From NCBI GenBank assembly GCA_027008885.1, contig JALVDQ010000030.1, positions 1-5,219 of the forward strand: 5,219 nt of DNA, read 5' to 3'. Of this stretch, positions 1 through 5,219 are shown one piece after another (position 1 is the first letter of the stretch; each line of letters opens with the position of its first letter). Under the pieces are notes generated by a model. The model was given only the letters and a program-made list of their open reading frames with translations, ran no database searches and was not told where the DNA came from. Source of the stretch: Thiotrichaceae bacterium. Its GTDB lineage: Bacteria > Pseudomonadota > Gammaproteobacteria > Thiotrichales > Thiotrichaceae. A program made the position numbers and the translations under genes.

Positions 1-208
1 AATACTTTAAATTGAATTTATAGGTGCGGAATGTCGGCTGTTTTATTTCAGCAGAATAATTTTTTTGCAATGCGGCTATTTGCCATTCAAGACGTTTGCT
101 GTCAGTAAATTCAAGCAGGCAAATGCCGTTTTCTGTTGTGGCTGCCAACATTTCACCCAGCGGTGTTTGTACGCTGTTTGTGTAAATTGTTGTGGTGTTT
201 TTTTGCAT
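1..208 (-). CDS. ogt: O6-methylguanine-DNA methyltransferase (Ogt-like), N-terminal part, cut by the window edge
   Basis: Reading leftward from the ATG at 208-206, the frame stays open for 69 codons to the left edge, so the gene is partial. The protein begins MQKNTTTIYTNSV, followed by TPLGEMLAATTENGICLLEF at about residues 15-34. This is the N-terminal beta-strand pattern (S/T-PLG-x-(M/L)-x-A, then GIC-LLEF) of methylated-DNA-[protein]-cysteine S-methyltransferases, which repair O6-alkylguanine by moving the alkyl group to their own cysteine. The PCHR active-site motif would lie beyond the edge, so activity cannot be judged. The domain begins close to the start codon, which fits an Ogt-type single-domain enzyme rather than a full-length Ada regulator. 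It lies 35 bases after the antiporter stop on the same strand, so the two are probably co-transcribed. No clear Shine-Dalgarno precedes the ATG; a TTG two codons upstream (214-212) is a possible alternative start, and a stop (229-227) lies just beyond it. Confidence 0.78.
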   Translation of the reverse strand, partial: MQKNTTTIYTNSVQTPLGEMLAATTENGICLLEFTDSKRLEWQIAALQKNYSAEIKQPTFRTYKFNLKY

Positions 209-243
209 TATCAATTCGGAGGCAAGTCAACAAGCTTGTTTTA

Positions 244-1494
244 TTACTTTCCGGAAATCAGCTTGCCTACCGTTAAACCCTGTACCAAAACGGAAAAGAC
301 AACAATCGTATAAGTAATAAGCAGAAGCATTTCACGGTATTCGCCCGCGGGTAATGTAAGTACCAGGGCAATCGAGATGCCGCCACGCAAGCCGCCCCAG
401 GTCAGTATTCTGATGATTTTGGGGGTAAAACTTTGGCGCAGTTTCATAAGTGATACGGGTATGCCTACCGAGATAAAGCGAATCAGCAAAACCACCGGAA
501 TCATAATCAATCCGGCAATCAGTGATTGCAGGTTAAAGCTTAACACCAGCACTTCCAGACCAATCAGAACGAACAGCATGGCATTGAGTATTTCATCAAT
601 CAGTTCCCAGAAATTATCCAGATGTTCACGGGTTTTGTCTGACATGGCGTACTTTCTGCCCTTGTTGCCGATCATTAGTCCGGCGACCACAATAGCGATA
701 GGACCCGAGACATGCAGCTCATTTGCAAGCGCATAGCCACCGAGAACCAGTGCCAATGTGATTAATACTTCAACCTGGTAATTGTCGATACTCGCCAGCA
801 TACGGAAAGTAATGTAGCCGATAATCCAGCCAAAAATAGCGCCGCCGATGGCTTCCTGGGCAAACAGTTTGCCAATGTCCAGTATATCCAGGGTTGCAGT
901 CGGTGCTTCGCCACCATGCCCGCCGGCACCAGCAAAATTAAGTAATACGAGAAAAACGACTACGGCGAAACCATCATTAAACAGTGATTCCCCTGCAATT
1001 TTGGTTTCCAGCGATTTGGGTGCGCCGACTGTTTTCAGGATACCAAGAACAGCAATCGGATCCGTTGGTGAAATAAGAGAGCCAAAGAGCAGGCAATAAA
1101 TCAGCGGGATATGAAGCCCCAGAAATTCAAAAATATAATATGAGGAGTAACCCACCATAAAGGTTGAAACAATAACCCCCGCACTTGCCAATACCGCAAC
1201 CACCCACTTTTGCTTGATCAGCTCTTTCAGGCGTACATGCAGGGAGCCAGCAAACAGCAGGGCGCTCAACATGCCTTGCATCAGGGTTTCATTAAAATCA
1301 ATATCATTCAGCAGTTCTTTTGCGATACCGTCAAATGGCAATCCAAATTTGCCCAGAACAACAATAAAAAGAGACATTAACAGCGCAATCGCCAATAGAC
1401 CAATCGTATTGGGAATTTTTAGAAAACGGTAGTTAATGTAGCTAAAAAAAGCTGCCAGTGAAATTAAAATGGCGATGGTGTCTATAATGCTCAT
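244..1494 (-). CDS. Na+/H+ antiporter, CPA1 family (NhaP type)
   Basis: This 416-residue integral membrane protein should exchange sodium (or potassium) for protons across the inner membrane, supporting pH and salt homeostasis. It is hydrophobic throughout with roughly 12-13 membrane segments, and its length is typical for bacterial NhaP proteins of about 400-430 residues. CPA1 hallmarks are visible: SPTDPIAV at residues 142-149, GESLFNDG at 168-175 with the ion-binding Asn173-Asp174 pair that marks the electroneutral ND subgroup, FWELIDEILNAMLFVLIGLE at about 295-314, and TWGGLRGGISIAL at 365-377 with the conserved arginine. A glycine-rich loop with one histidine (GGHGGEAP, about 191-198) follows the ND helix. 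There is no large cytoplasmic C-terminal regulatory domain; the protein ends soon after the last helix. The ATG at 1494 directly precedes the first hydrophobic segment, but the Shine-Dalgarno upstream of it is weak. The ogt-like gene follows 35 bases downstream. Family is confident; whether Na+ or K+ is carried cannot be told. Confidence 0.93.
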   Translation of the reverse strand: MSIIDTIAILISLAAFFSYINYRFLKIPNTIGLLAIALLMSLFIVVLGKFGLPFDGIAKELLNDIDFNETLMQGMLSALLFAGSLHVRLKELIKQKWVVAVLASAGVIVSTFMVGYSSYYIFEFLGLHIPLIYCLLFGSLISPTDPIAVLGILKTVGAPKSLETKIAGESLFNDGFAVVVFLVLLNFAGAGGHGGEAPTATLDILDIGKLFAQEAIGGAIFGWIIGYITFRMLASIDNYQVEVLITLALVLGGYALANELHVSGPIAIVVAGLMIGNKGRKYAMSDKTREHLDNFWELIDEILNAMLFVLIGLEVLVLSFNLQSLIAGLIMIPVVLLIRFISVGIPVSLMKLRQSFTPKIIRILTWGGLRGGISIALVLTLPAGEYREMLLLITYTIVVFSVLVQGLTVGKLISGK

Positions 1495-1632
1495 ATTCTT
1501 GTTTGCTTCTGTCTTTGGTTTTTTAGTTCTGTTGTTGCAAAGAACAGACTATTTAAACACAGAGTGGAATCAGTTCATAGTGAAACTCGTGTTTTGCAAG
1601 GCACAAGACAGAGGCAGGGGTTGTCGGGCGGG

Positions 1633-1663
1633 GTAGGTCGGGTTAGCCTGAGCGTAAGCCGAC
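1633..1663 (+). repeat. REP-like palindrome with 5' GTAG
   Basis: GTAG at 1633-1636 is followed by the arm GTCGGGTTA (1637-1645), a nine-base loop GCCTGAGCG (1646-1654) and the arm TAAGCCGAC (1655-1663). The stem has eight of nine pairs, with one G-G mismatch at 1642/1658. A GTAG tetranucleotide directly ahead of a hairpin is the layout of REP elements mobilised by RAYT (TnpA-REP) transposases. The element from 1637 to 1666 matches the one at 4350-4379 at 29 of 30 positions. No RAYT gene is present in the window, so the assignment rests on structure alone. Confidence 0.7.
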
Positions 1664-1691
1664 AAGAGCGTGGCACTAAGAGCGTGGCACT
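1664..1691. repeat. Perfect 14-base tandem duplication
   Basis: The unit AAGAGCGTGGCACT occurs at 1664-1677 and again, identical and directly adjacent, at 1678-1691. It begins immediately after the right arm of the REP-like palindrome, so it may be a duplication made at the edge of that element or by replication slippage. Confidence 0.85.
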
Positions 1692-1711
1692 CTGAATTAT
1701 TTGATCCGTAG

Positions 1712-1767
1712 CGCAGAGAGTCGCAGAGTTGTTCTTATAAAATTTAAAATCTCTGTGGTTGTCTGCG
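1712..1767. repeat. Imperfect inverted repeat of CGCAGAG-type units
   Basis: The left arm at 1712-1728 contains two units, CGCAGAG and CGCAGAG, separated by AGT minus overlap. The right arm at 1751-1767 (CTCTGTGGTTGTCTGCG) is its reverse complement at 13 of 17 positions. The arms flank an AT-rich spacer of 22 bases. TTGTCTGCG recurs at 1760-1768 region and at 1781-1789, giving a further partial unit. Similar runs of CGCAGAG/CTCTGCG are dispersed in intergenic DNA of many proteobacteria, from general knowledge; no function is assigned. Confidence 0.6.
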
Positions 1768-1795
1768 AATACCTTTGTGTTTGTCTGCGTAACAC

Positions 1796-1825
1796 TTGTC
1801 TTTACAGGCTATAAAAATATATAAA
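1796..1825 (+). promoter_or_regulatory. eptA: Candidate sigma-70 promoter for eptA
   Basis: TTGTCT at 1796-1801 (four of six matches to TTGACA) is followed by an AT-rich run containing TATATA at 1818-1823 and TATAAA at 1820-1825, giving spacers of 16 or 18 bases. This would place transcription start near 1830 and leave a leader of about 80 bases before the TTG at 1910. It is the best promoter-like pair in the region, but AT-rich DNA yields such matches by chance. No PmrA-like box was recognised. Confidence 0.35.
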
Positions 1826-1899
1826 AAACAGGGGGGTGGGTTATTTATTCTTGCGTTGTTCCCTAGTAGAATACGGAATTTGATAAATCACAAAATATT

Positions 1900-1912
1900 A
1901 AGGTTTCAATTG
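1900..1912 (+). promoter_or_regulatory. eptA: Ribosome binding site deciding the eptA TTG start
   Basis: AAGG at 1900-1903, within TTAAGG, stands six bases ahead of the TTG at 1910. The other in-frame TTG codons at 1796, 1856 and 1880 lack an equally good Shine-Dalgarno at normal distance; the G-run at 1831-1840 ends 15 bases before 1856, which is too far and is not purine-mixed like AGGAGG. Confidence 0.5.
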
Positions 1913-3544
1913 TCTGTCTTTAAACTTTCTTCGATTCGTCTTGTCTTGCTGGTGTCACTGTTTATCACGCTTGCTGATAATCAGGCATTTTTCTCGAAAC
2001 TTTCCGGGCGGCTTGATATTTTTTCATTTCAGGGTGGCGCTTATCTATTCAGTCTGTATCTGGTTATTTTCACGGTTCTGGTCATTATCCAGTTTGTTTT
2101 TGGTATAAGGTACCTGTTAAAACCGATTATGATCTTTTTACTGATTGCATCGGCTATTCTGTCTTATTTTGGTCAGCAGTTAGGTGTTATTTTTGATGTG
2201 GATATGGTGCGCAATATTGTCGAAAATATAAAGGACAATAATCAGCACGAGGCGCTGGAGCTTTTATCTCCTCCCCTGATCAGGCATGTACTTTTATATG
2301 GTGTGTTACCTGCTATTCTGGTATTGCTTGTTCGGATTAACTACAAACCTTTTTTCAGGGAGGTTTTCTGGCGTATAGCCAGCGTGCTTGTGCTACTAGC
2401 CGTTATAAGCGGGGTGTTAGCCGCCAACTTTAAATTCACGAGCTATTTTTCACGGGAAAATCGTGATCTGCGTGTTTACATTACGCCCTTGTATGTAATC
2501 GACTCAATCAAGGGGTTTATTCGTAGTGAACTGAAGAAAAATAAAGCACCATTAAAAATAGTGGGTGATGATGCGATGCAGGTAGCGCAGGGCATTAATC
2601 GTCGAATTGGCATTATGGTTGTCGGTGAAACAGCGCGTTGGGATCATTTTTCACTGAATGGATATGCGCGTGAAACCAATCCACAGCTAAAAAAGATCAA
2701 TATTATTAACTATGGCAAAGCCATCTCCTGTGGAACTTCAACTGCCTATTCGGTTCCCTGCATGTTTTCCTTTCTGGACAAGTCAAATTATTCGCCAGGA
2801 AAAGCAGCACGCCAGACCAATCTGCTGGATGTTCTGAAAAAAGCCGGAATCAAGGTTTACTGGATAGATAATAATTCCAGTTGCAAGGGGGTTTGTGAGC
2901 GTAGTGGAGAAATTAATGTGCGTAATCATCCGGATGCAAGCTCTCCCTTTTATACCGAGGGAGAGCTTTTTGATGAGGAATTAATAACGCAGACCGATAA
3001 AGTGCTGGACAAACTGCTAAAGGAAGACAACAGTAATGCAGATATACTCATCGTCCTGCATACGATGGGCAGTCATGGGCCCAAATATTACAGGCGTTAT
3101 CCTGATACATTCTCCAGATTTGAACCGGCATGTAAAAAGGCGACACCGCAGGAATGTAGCGATAAAGAAATTATCAATGCCTATGACAACACCATTCTTT
3201 ATACTGATTATGTATTGAGCCGGCTGATTGCCTATCTTCAAACAAAGCGGGCAGACGCCGATGCGTTTTTAATTTATGCCTCGGATCACGGTGAATCACT
3301 TGGTGAAAAAGGAGTCTACCTGCATGGCTTGCCTTATTTTCTGGCACCTGAAGCACAAACTCATGTGCCGATGTTTGTCTGGTTTTCAGACAATTATATT
3401 AAGAATGAAAAGCTGGATATGGATAAAATAAAAGCGTTGCAGAACAGTGAGGTTTCACATGATTATCTGTCACATACCTTGTTGAGTGCCTTTGATGTAA
3501 AAACTGAAATTTATAAGCCGGATCACGACTTGATAAGCAGGTAG
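1910..3544 (+). CDS. eptA: Lipid A phosphoethanolamine transferase (EptA/MCR family)
   Basis: The 544-residue inner-membrane enzyme should transfer phosphoethanolamine from phosphatidylethanolamine to lipid A phosphates on the periplasmic side, reducing surface negative charge and sensitivity to cationic peptides such as polymyxin. Five membrane segments lie at about residues 9-24, 43-67, 71-88, 125-142 and 153-174, followed by a periplasmic sulfatase-fold domain. Catalytic features are intact: VGETAR with metal ligand Glu240, CGTSTA with nucleophile Thr278, SDHGES with Asp459-His460, GSHGPK with His389, and further histidines at 472 and 485. Six cysteines (274/284, 325/329, 408/416) match the three family disulfides. 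I choose the TTG at 1910: AAGG lies 6 bases upstream (1900-1903), the resulting length matches E. coli EptA (547), and conserved sequence begins just after it. The frame is open from another TTG at 1796, which would give 582 residues with an unusual 38-residue extension. There is no ATG in frame before about residue 74. A hydrolase gene follows after 5 bases. Confidence 0.92.
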   Translation: MSVFKLSSIRLVLLVSLFITLADNQAFFSKLSGRLDIFSFQGGAYLFSLYLVIFTVLVIIQFVFGIRYLLKPIMIFLLIASAILSYFGQQLGVIFDVDMVRNIVENIKDNNQHEALELLSPPLIRHVLLYGVLPAILVLLVRINYKPFFREVFWRIASVLVLLAVISGVLAANFKFTSYFSRENRDLRVYITPLYVIDSIKGFIRSELKKNKAPLKIVGDDAMQVAQGINRRIGIMVVGETARWDHFSLNGYARETNPQLKKINIINYGKAISCGTSTAYSVPCMFSFLDKSNYSPGKAARQTNLLDVLKKAGIKVYWIDNNSSCKGVCERSGEINVRNHPDASSPFYTEGELFDEELITQTDKVLDKLLKEDNSNADILIVLHTMGSHGPKYYRRYPDTFSRFEPACKKATPQECSDKEIINAYDNTILYTDYVLSRLIAYLQTKRADADAFLIYASDHGESLGEKGVYLHGLPYFLAPEAQTHVPMFVWFSDNYIKNEKLDMDKIKALQNSEVSHDYLSHTLLSAFDVKTEIYKPDHDLISR

Positions 3545-3549
3545 CTCCC

Positions 3550-4299
3550 ATGAAAAAAACATTTTTAAGCTTTTGTCTTTTAATCTTTTTAGCGGTTTCT
3601 GTTCAGGCTAAAACAACATTAAGCTTTCCTTCAAAAGATGGACTGCAAATTACCGCTGATATGTATATAGATCGTGTAGACAAGCGCCCCCTGATTGTGC
3701 TCTTTCATCAGGCGGGCTGGAGCAGGGGAGAATACAAGGAAATTGCGCCACGCCTGAATAAACTGGGTTTTAATGCGATGGCAGTGGATTTGCGGGCAGG
3801 CAACAAAGTGAACAGTGTACCGAATGAAACGGCAAAACGCGCCAAAAAGGCGGGTAAACGAGTCACTTATGTAGATGCCTTGCAGGATGTCGAGGCAGCC
3901 CTGGCGTATGCGCGAACACTGGTGGGAGACAAGATCAAGGTAGTAGCCTGGGGCAGCTCCTATTCTGCGGCACTGGTGCTAAAAGTAGCAGGTGAGCACC
4001 CCGAGCTGGCAAATGCGGTACTGGCTTTCTCGCCGGGTGAATACTTTAAGAGAATGGGAAAACCTGCTGACTGGATTCAGAAATCGGCGAAACTGTATAA
4101 GCGCCCCGTTTTTATTACCTCGGCAAAAACAGAAACAAAACGCTGGAAAGCGATATTTGACGCCATTCAGAGCAAGAAAAAAATTGCCTTTATCCCGCGT
4201 TCCAATGGTAATCATGGTTCGCGTGCCTTATGGAAAAGAAATCACGCTCACAAGGAATACTGGACTGCGGTAGAGCGTTTTTTAAACGGTTTGAAATGA
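3550..4299 (+). CDS. Predicted exported alpha/beta hydrolase (dienelactone hydrolase-like)
   Basis: This 249-residue protein starts with a typical Sec signal peptide: KK at 2-3, a hydrophobic core to about 17, and a likely cleavage after VQA (residue 20). It should therefore be periplasmic or secreted. The mature part has an alpha/beta hydrolase fold: an oxyanion-loop motif HQAG at 53-56, the nucleophile elbow WGSSYSAAL at 134-142 with probable nucleophile Ser137, and a probable catalytic histidine His222 in NGNHGS. The acid is likely Glu195 or a nearby residue after the strand PVFITSA; this is inferred. The elbow reads G-x-S-x-S instead of the usual G-x-S-x-G. Its substrate is unknown; esters or envelope lipids are possible given the exported location and the neighbour. 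The ATG lies 5 bases after the eptA stop, with an AGG-type Shine-Dalgarno (3539-3541) inside the eptA end, which suggests translational coupling in one operon. It ends just before two palindromes. Confidence 0.85.
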   Translation: MKKTFLSFCLLIFLAVSVQAKTTLSFPSKDGLQITADMYIDRVDKRPLIVLFHQAGWSRGEYKEIAPRLNKLGFNAMAVDLRAGNKVNSVPNETAKRAKKAGKRVTYVDALQDVEAALAYARTLVGDKIKVVAWGSSYSAALVLKVAGEHPELANAVLAFSPGEYFKRMGKPADWIQKSAKLYKRPVFITSAKTETKRWKAIFDAIQSKKKIAFIPRSNGNHGSRALWKRNHAHKEYWTAVERFLNGLK

Positions 4300-4302
4300 G
4301 CA

Positions 4303-4331
4303 GTAGGTTGGGCTGACGCAGGAAGCCCAAC
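4303..4331 (+). repeat. REP-like palindrome with 5' GTAG, possible terminator
   Basis: GTAG at 4303-4306 is followed by the arm GTTGGGCT (4307-4314), loop GACGCAGGA (4315-4323) and arm AGCCCAAC (4324-4331), a perfect eight-pair stem. It starts four bases after the hydrolase stop. The layout matches the element at 1633 although the stem sequence differs. It could terminate or stabilise the eptA-hydrolase transcript, but only an A-run, not a T-run, follows it on the plus strand; read on the minus strand the hairpin is preceded by TTTTTG. Confidence 0.65.
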
Positions 4332-4347
4332 AAAAAGCATGTTAGTT

Positions 4348-4378
4348 TTGTCGGGTTAGCCTGAGCGTAACCCGACAA
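4348..4378. repeat. Palindromic repeat, near-identical copy of the element at 1637
   Basis: The arm TTGTCGGGTTA (4348-4358), loop GCCTGAGCG (4359-4367) and arm TAACCCGACAA (4368-4378) form a perfect 11-pair stem. It differs from the copy at 1637-1666 by one base, at 4371, where this copy restores the pairing that is broken there. There is no GTAG directly ahead. It stands between convergent genes, 24 bases past the rplI stop, so it may help end transcription from either side, although neither strand shows a strong T-tract after the stem. Confidence 0.75.
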
Positions 4379-4401
4379 GAATACTATTTTCGGACAGACT
4401 C

Positions 4402-4911
4402 CTAATCTTCTTCCACAAAAGTACCGATGGGTTGACCGCGTTCTACTACTTCAATATCGCTATCGGCATCAGGAATAACACTGACTTTTACCAGTGTTTC
4501 GACTTCACTGTGAAGGTGGATTAGAACCTCATAATCGCCAAGATGACGAATTGGACCTTCTGGCATACGCACTTCACGACGCTCAACTACAACGCCCTTG
4601 GCGGTGATGGCTTCGGCTATTTCATGGTTGGAGACAGAGCCAAACAGCTTGCCTTCCTGTCCTGCGCGTACTTCAATTTCGAGTTCCATGCCCTTGAGTG
4701 CTACGAGACGGTCTTCGGCAGCCTTGGTTTTGGCTGCGGCTGCTTTTTCCAGCTCTGCGCGGATGGTTTCAAATTCTGCGATATTTTCTTTTGTTGCGGT
4801 TTTGGCTTTCTTTTGTGGAACCAGAAAGTTGCGCGCAAAACCGGGTTTTACATCAACGATGTCGCCTAATGCGCCCAGATTATCAATTCTTTCCATTAAA
4901 ATTACTTGCAT
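4402..4911 (-). CDS. rplI: 50S ribosomal protein L9
   Basis: L9 binds 23S rRNA at the base of the L1 stalk and helps hold the reading frame. The N-terminal RNA-binding domain (residues 1 to about 50) carries MQVILMERIDNLGALGD and the signature around VKPGFARNFLVPQ (21-33). A long charged helix rich in Ala, Glu and Lys follows (about 41-75), then the C-terminal domain with EGKLFGSVS (86-94) and HLHSEVETLVKVSV (132-145). At 169 residues it is about 20 longer than E. coli L9 (149): after the usual end it has an acidic tail, about 148-169, ending in VEED. Residue 34, a glycine in many L9 proteins (PQGKA), is lysine here (PQKKA). The ATG at 4911 is preceded by AAAGGT about 9 bases away, which touches the stop of the upstream membrane protein gene. 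The stop is TAG. Confidence 0.97.
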   Translation of the reverse strand: MQVILMERIDNLGALGDIVDVKPGFARNFLVPQKKAKTATKENIAEFETIRAELEKAAAAKTKAAEDRLVALKGMELEIEVRAGQEGKLFGSVSNHEIAEAITAKGVVVERREVRMPEGPIRHLGDYEVLIHLHSEVETLVKVSVIPDADSDIEVVERGQPIGTFVEED

Positions 4912-4924
4912 GGTTTTTTACCTT

Positions 4925-5219
4925 TTATTTAGTGCTTGCTGTAATTTTGCGAAAATCGGCAAAGTTGTCGATAATTGCAAATGCCGCAAGCAATACAATC
5001 ATTTGAATTAGCAATAAAAACATCAGGATATACAATCCAGCCAGCAATGCAGGGTTTAGTCCCTTTTGCTTTACCAGTGCATGTGCCAGAGACAAGCCCT
5101 GAAACATGAAAACCGTTATGGCAACCATAATCAGTTCGATAATGAGCTGATTATGAGTGATAACTGCGATGGCGATAGCACCAAGCAGTGCCATCGCAAA
5201 CTGTTTTCCCAGTGCTATC
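4925..5219 (-). CDS. DUF2232-like membrane protein, C-terminal part, cut by the window edge
   Basis: The frame is open from the right edge to the TAA at 4927-4925, giving 97 visible residues; an internal Met at 5194 is unlikely to be the start because the frame continues beyond it (IALGKQFA before the Met). The visible part has about three hydrophobic segments, and includes FQGLSLAHALVKQKGLNP, then a last membrane helix and DNFADFRK near the end. This resembles the C-terminus of DUF2232 (YybS-related) membrane proteins encoded between rpsR and rplI in many gammaproteobacteria. The gap to rplI is 13 bases, so the two share a transcript. The molecular role of this family is not established. The family call rests on context and remembered motif patterns. 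Confidence 0.75.
   Translation of the reverse strand, partial: IALGKQFAMALLGAIAIAVITHNQLIIELIMVAITVFMFQGLSLAHALVKQKGLNPALLAGLYILMFLLLIQMIVLLAAFAIIDNFADFRKITASTK

Larger units (their letters stand above)
1495..1909. other. Divergent intergenic region rich in repeats
   Basis: About 415 bases separate the antiporter start (minus strand) from the preferred eptA start (plus strand). The stretch holds, in order, about 120 bases next to the antiporter in which I see no convincing promoter or operator, a GTAG-headed REP-like palindrome, a 14-base perfect tandem duplication, an imperfect inverted repeat of CGCAGAG units, and an AT-rich segment with promoter-like hexamers ahead of eptA. An open frame in line with eptA reaches back to 1796, but I treat 1796-1909 as leader rather than coding (see eptA). 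No small gene is supported here. Confidence 0.7.

Noticed and set aside
65..313. Plus-strand open frame of 82 codons
   Set aside because: It runs antisense to the partial methyltransferase and the antiporter end, has no recognisable domain, and the minus-strand reading has clear family motifs.
377..1432. Several plus-strand open frames inside the antiporter gene
   Set aside because: All are antisense shadows of a protein with unmistakable CPA1 motifs.
1526..1545. GTTCT / AGAAC inverted repeat with a 10-base spacer upstream of the antiporter
   Set aside because: Five-base arms are expected by chance, and no regulator gene or second site supports an operator.
4348..4378. Classical rho-independent terminator for rplI
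   Set aside because: The stem is strong, but neither strand has the expected run of T directly after it, so it is listed as a repeat with only possible terminator activity.
4598..5011. Plus-strand open frame of 137 codons opposite rplI
   Set aside because: It is the complement of rplI and of its upstream neighbour; the serine/alanine-rich composition is what antisense of this coding sequence gives.
4925..5194. Complete small 89-residue membrane protein starting at the Met at 5194
   Set aside because: The frame stays open to the right edge with plausible protein sequence before this Met, and the position before rplI fits the end of a larger DUF2232-like protein.

Overview
The window looks like an ordinary chromosomal segment of a moderately AT-rich gammaproteobacterium. 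This rests on three things: the order DUF2232-type membrane protein then rplI, which is the rpsF-rpsR-(membrane protein)-rplI locus of many gammaproteobacteria; an EptA-type lipid A phosphoethanolamine transferase, which implies a Gram-negative outer membrane; and REP-like palindromes starting with GTAG. The genus cannot be named from this sequence.

Layout, left to right. (1) 1-208, minus strand: the first 69 codons of an O6-methylguanine-DNA methyltransferase gene (ogt-like), cut by the left edge. (2) 244-1494, minus: a complete CPA1/NhaP-type Na+/H+ antiporter, 35 bases upstream of the ogt-like gene and probably in the same transcript. (3) 1495-1909: a divergent intergenic region of about 415 bases. 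It holds a REP-like hairpin with a 5' GTAG, a perfect 14-base tandem duplication, an imperfect inverted repeat built on CGCAGAG, and a plausible promoter for eptA. (4) 1910-3544, plus: eptA, probably starting at a TTG. (5) 3550-4299, plus: a predicted exported alpha/beta hydrolase, 5 bases after eptA and evidently in the same operon. (6) 4300-4401: a short convergent gap almost filled by two perfect-stem palindromes, the second nearly identical to the one at 1637. (7) 4402-4911, minus: rplI (ribosomal protein L9) with an acidic C-terminal tail. (8) 4925-5219, minus: the C-terminal end of a DUF2232-like membrane protein, cut by the right edge.

How the genes fit together: eptA modifies lipid A with phosphoethanolamine at the periplasmic face of the inner membrane, and the co-transcribed hydrolase carries a signal peptide, so both may act on the envelope. 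The antiporter (ion and pH homeostasis) and the methyltransferase (alkylation repair) have no obvious shared pathway. The DUF2232-like gene and rplI are part of a ribosomal protein operon whose promoter lies beyond the right edge. No mobile element gene, CRISPR array, tRNA or rRNA was seen, and I found no convincing new multi-gene system. The most interesting points are the two-gene eptA-hydrolase operon, the eptA start, and the dispersed palindromes.
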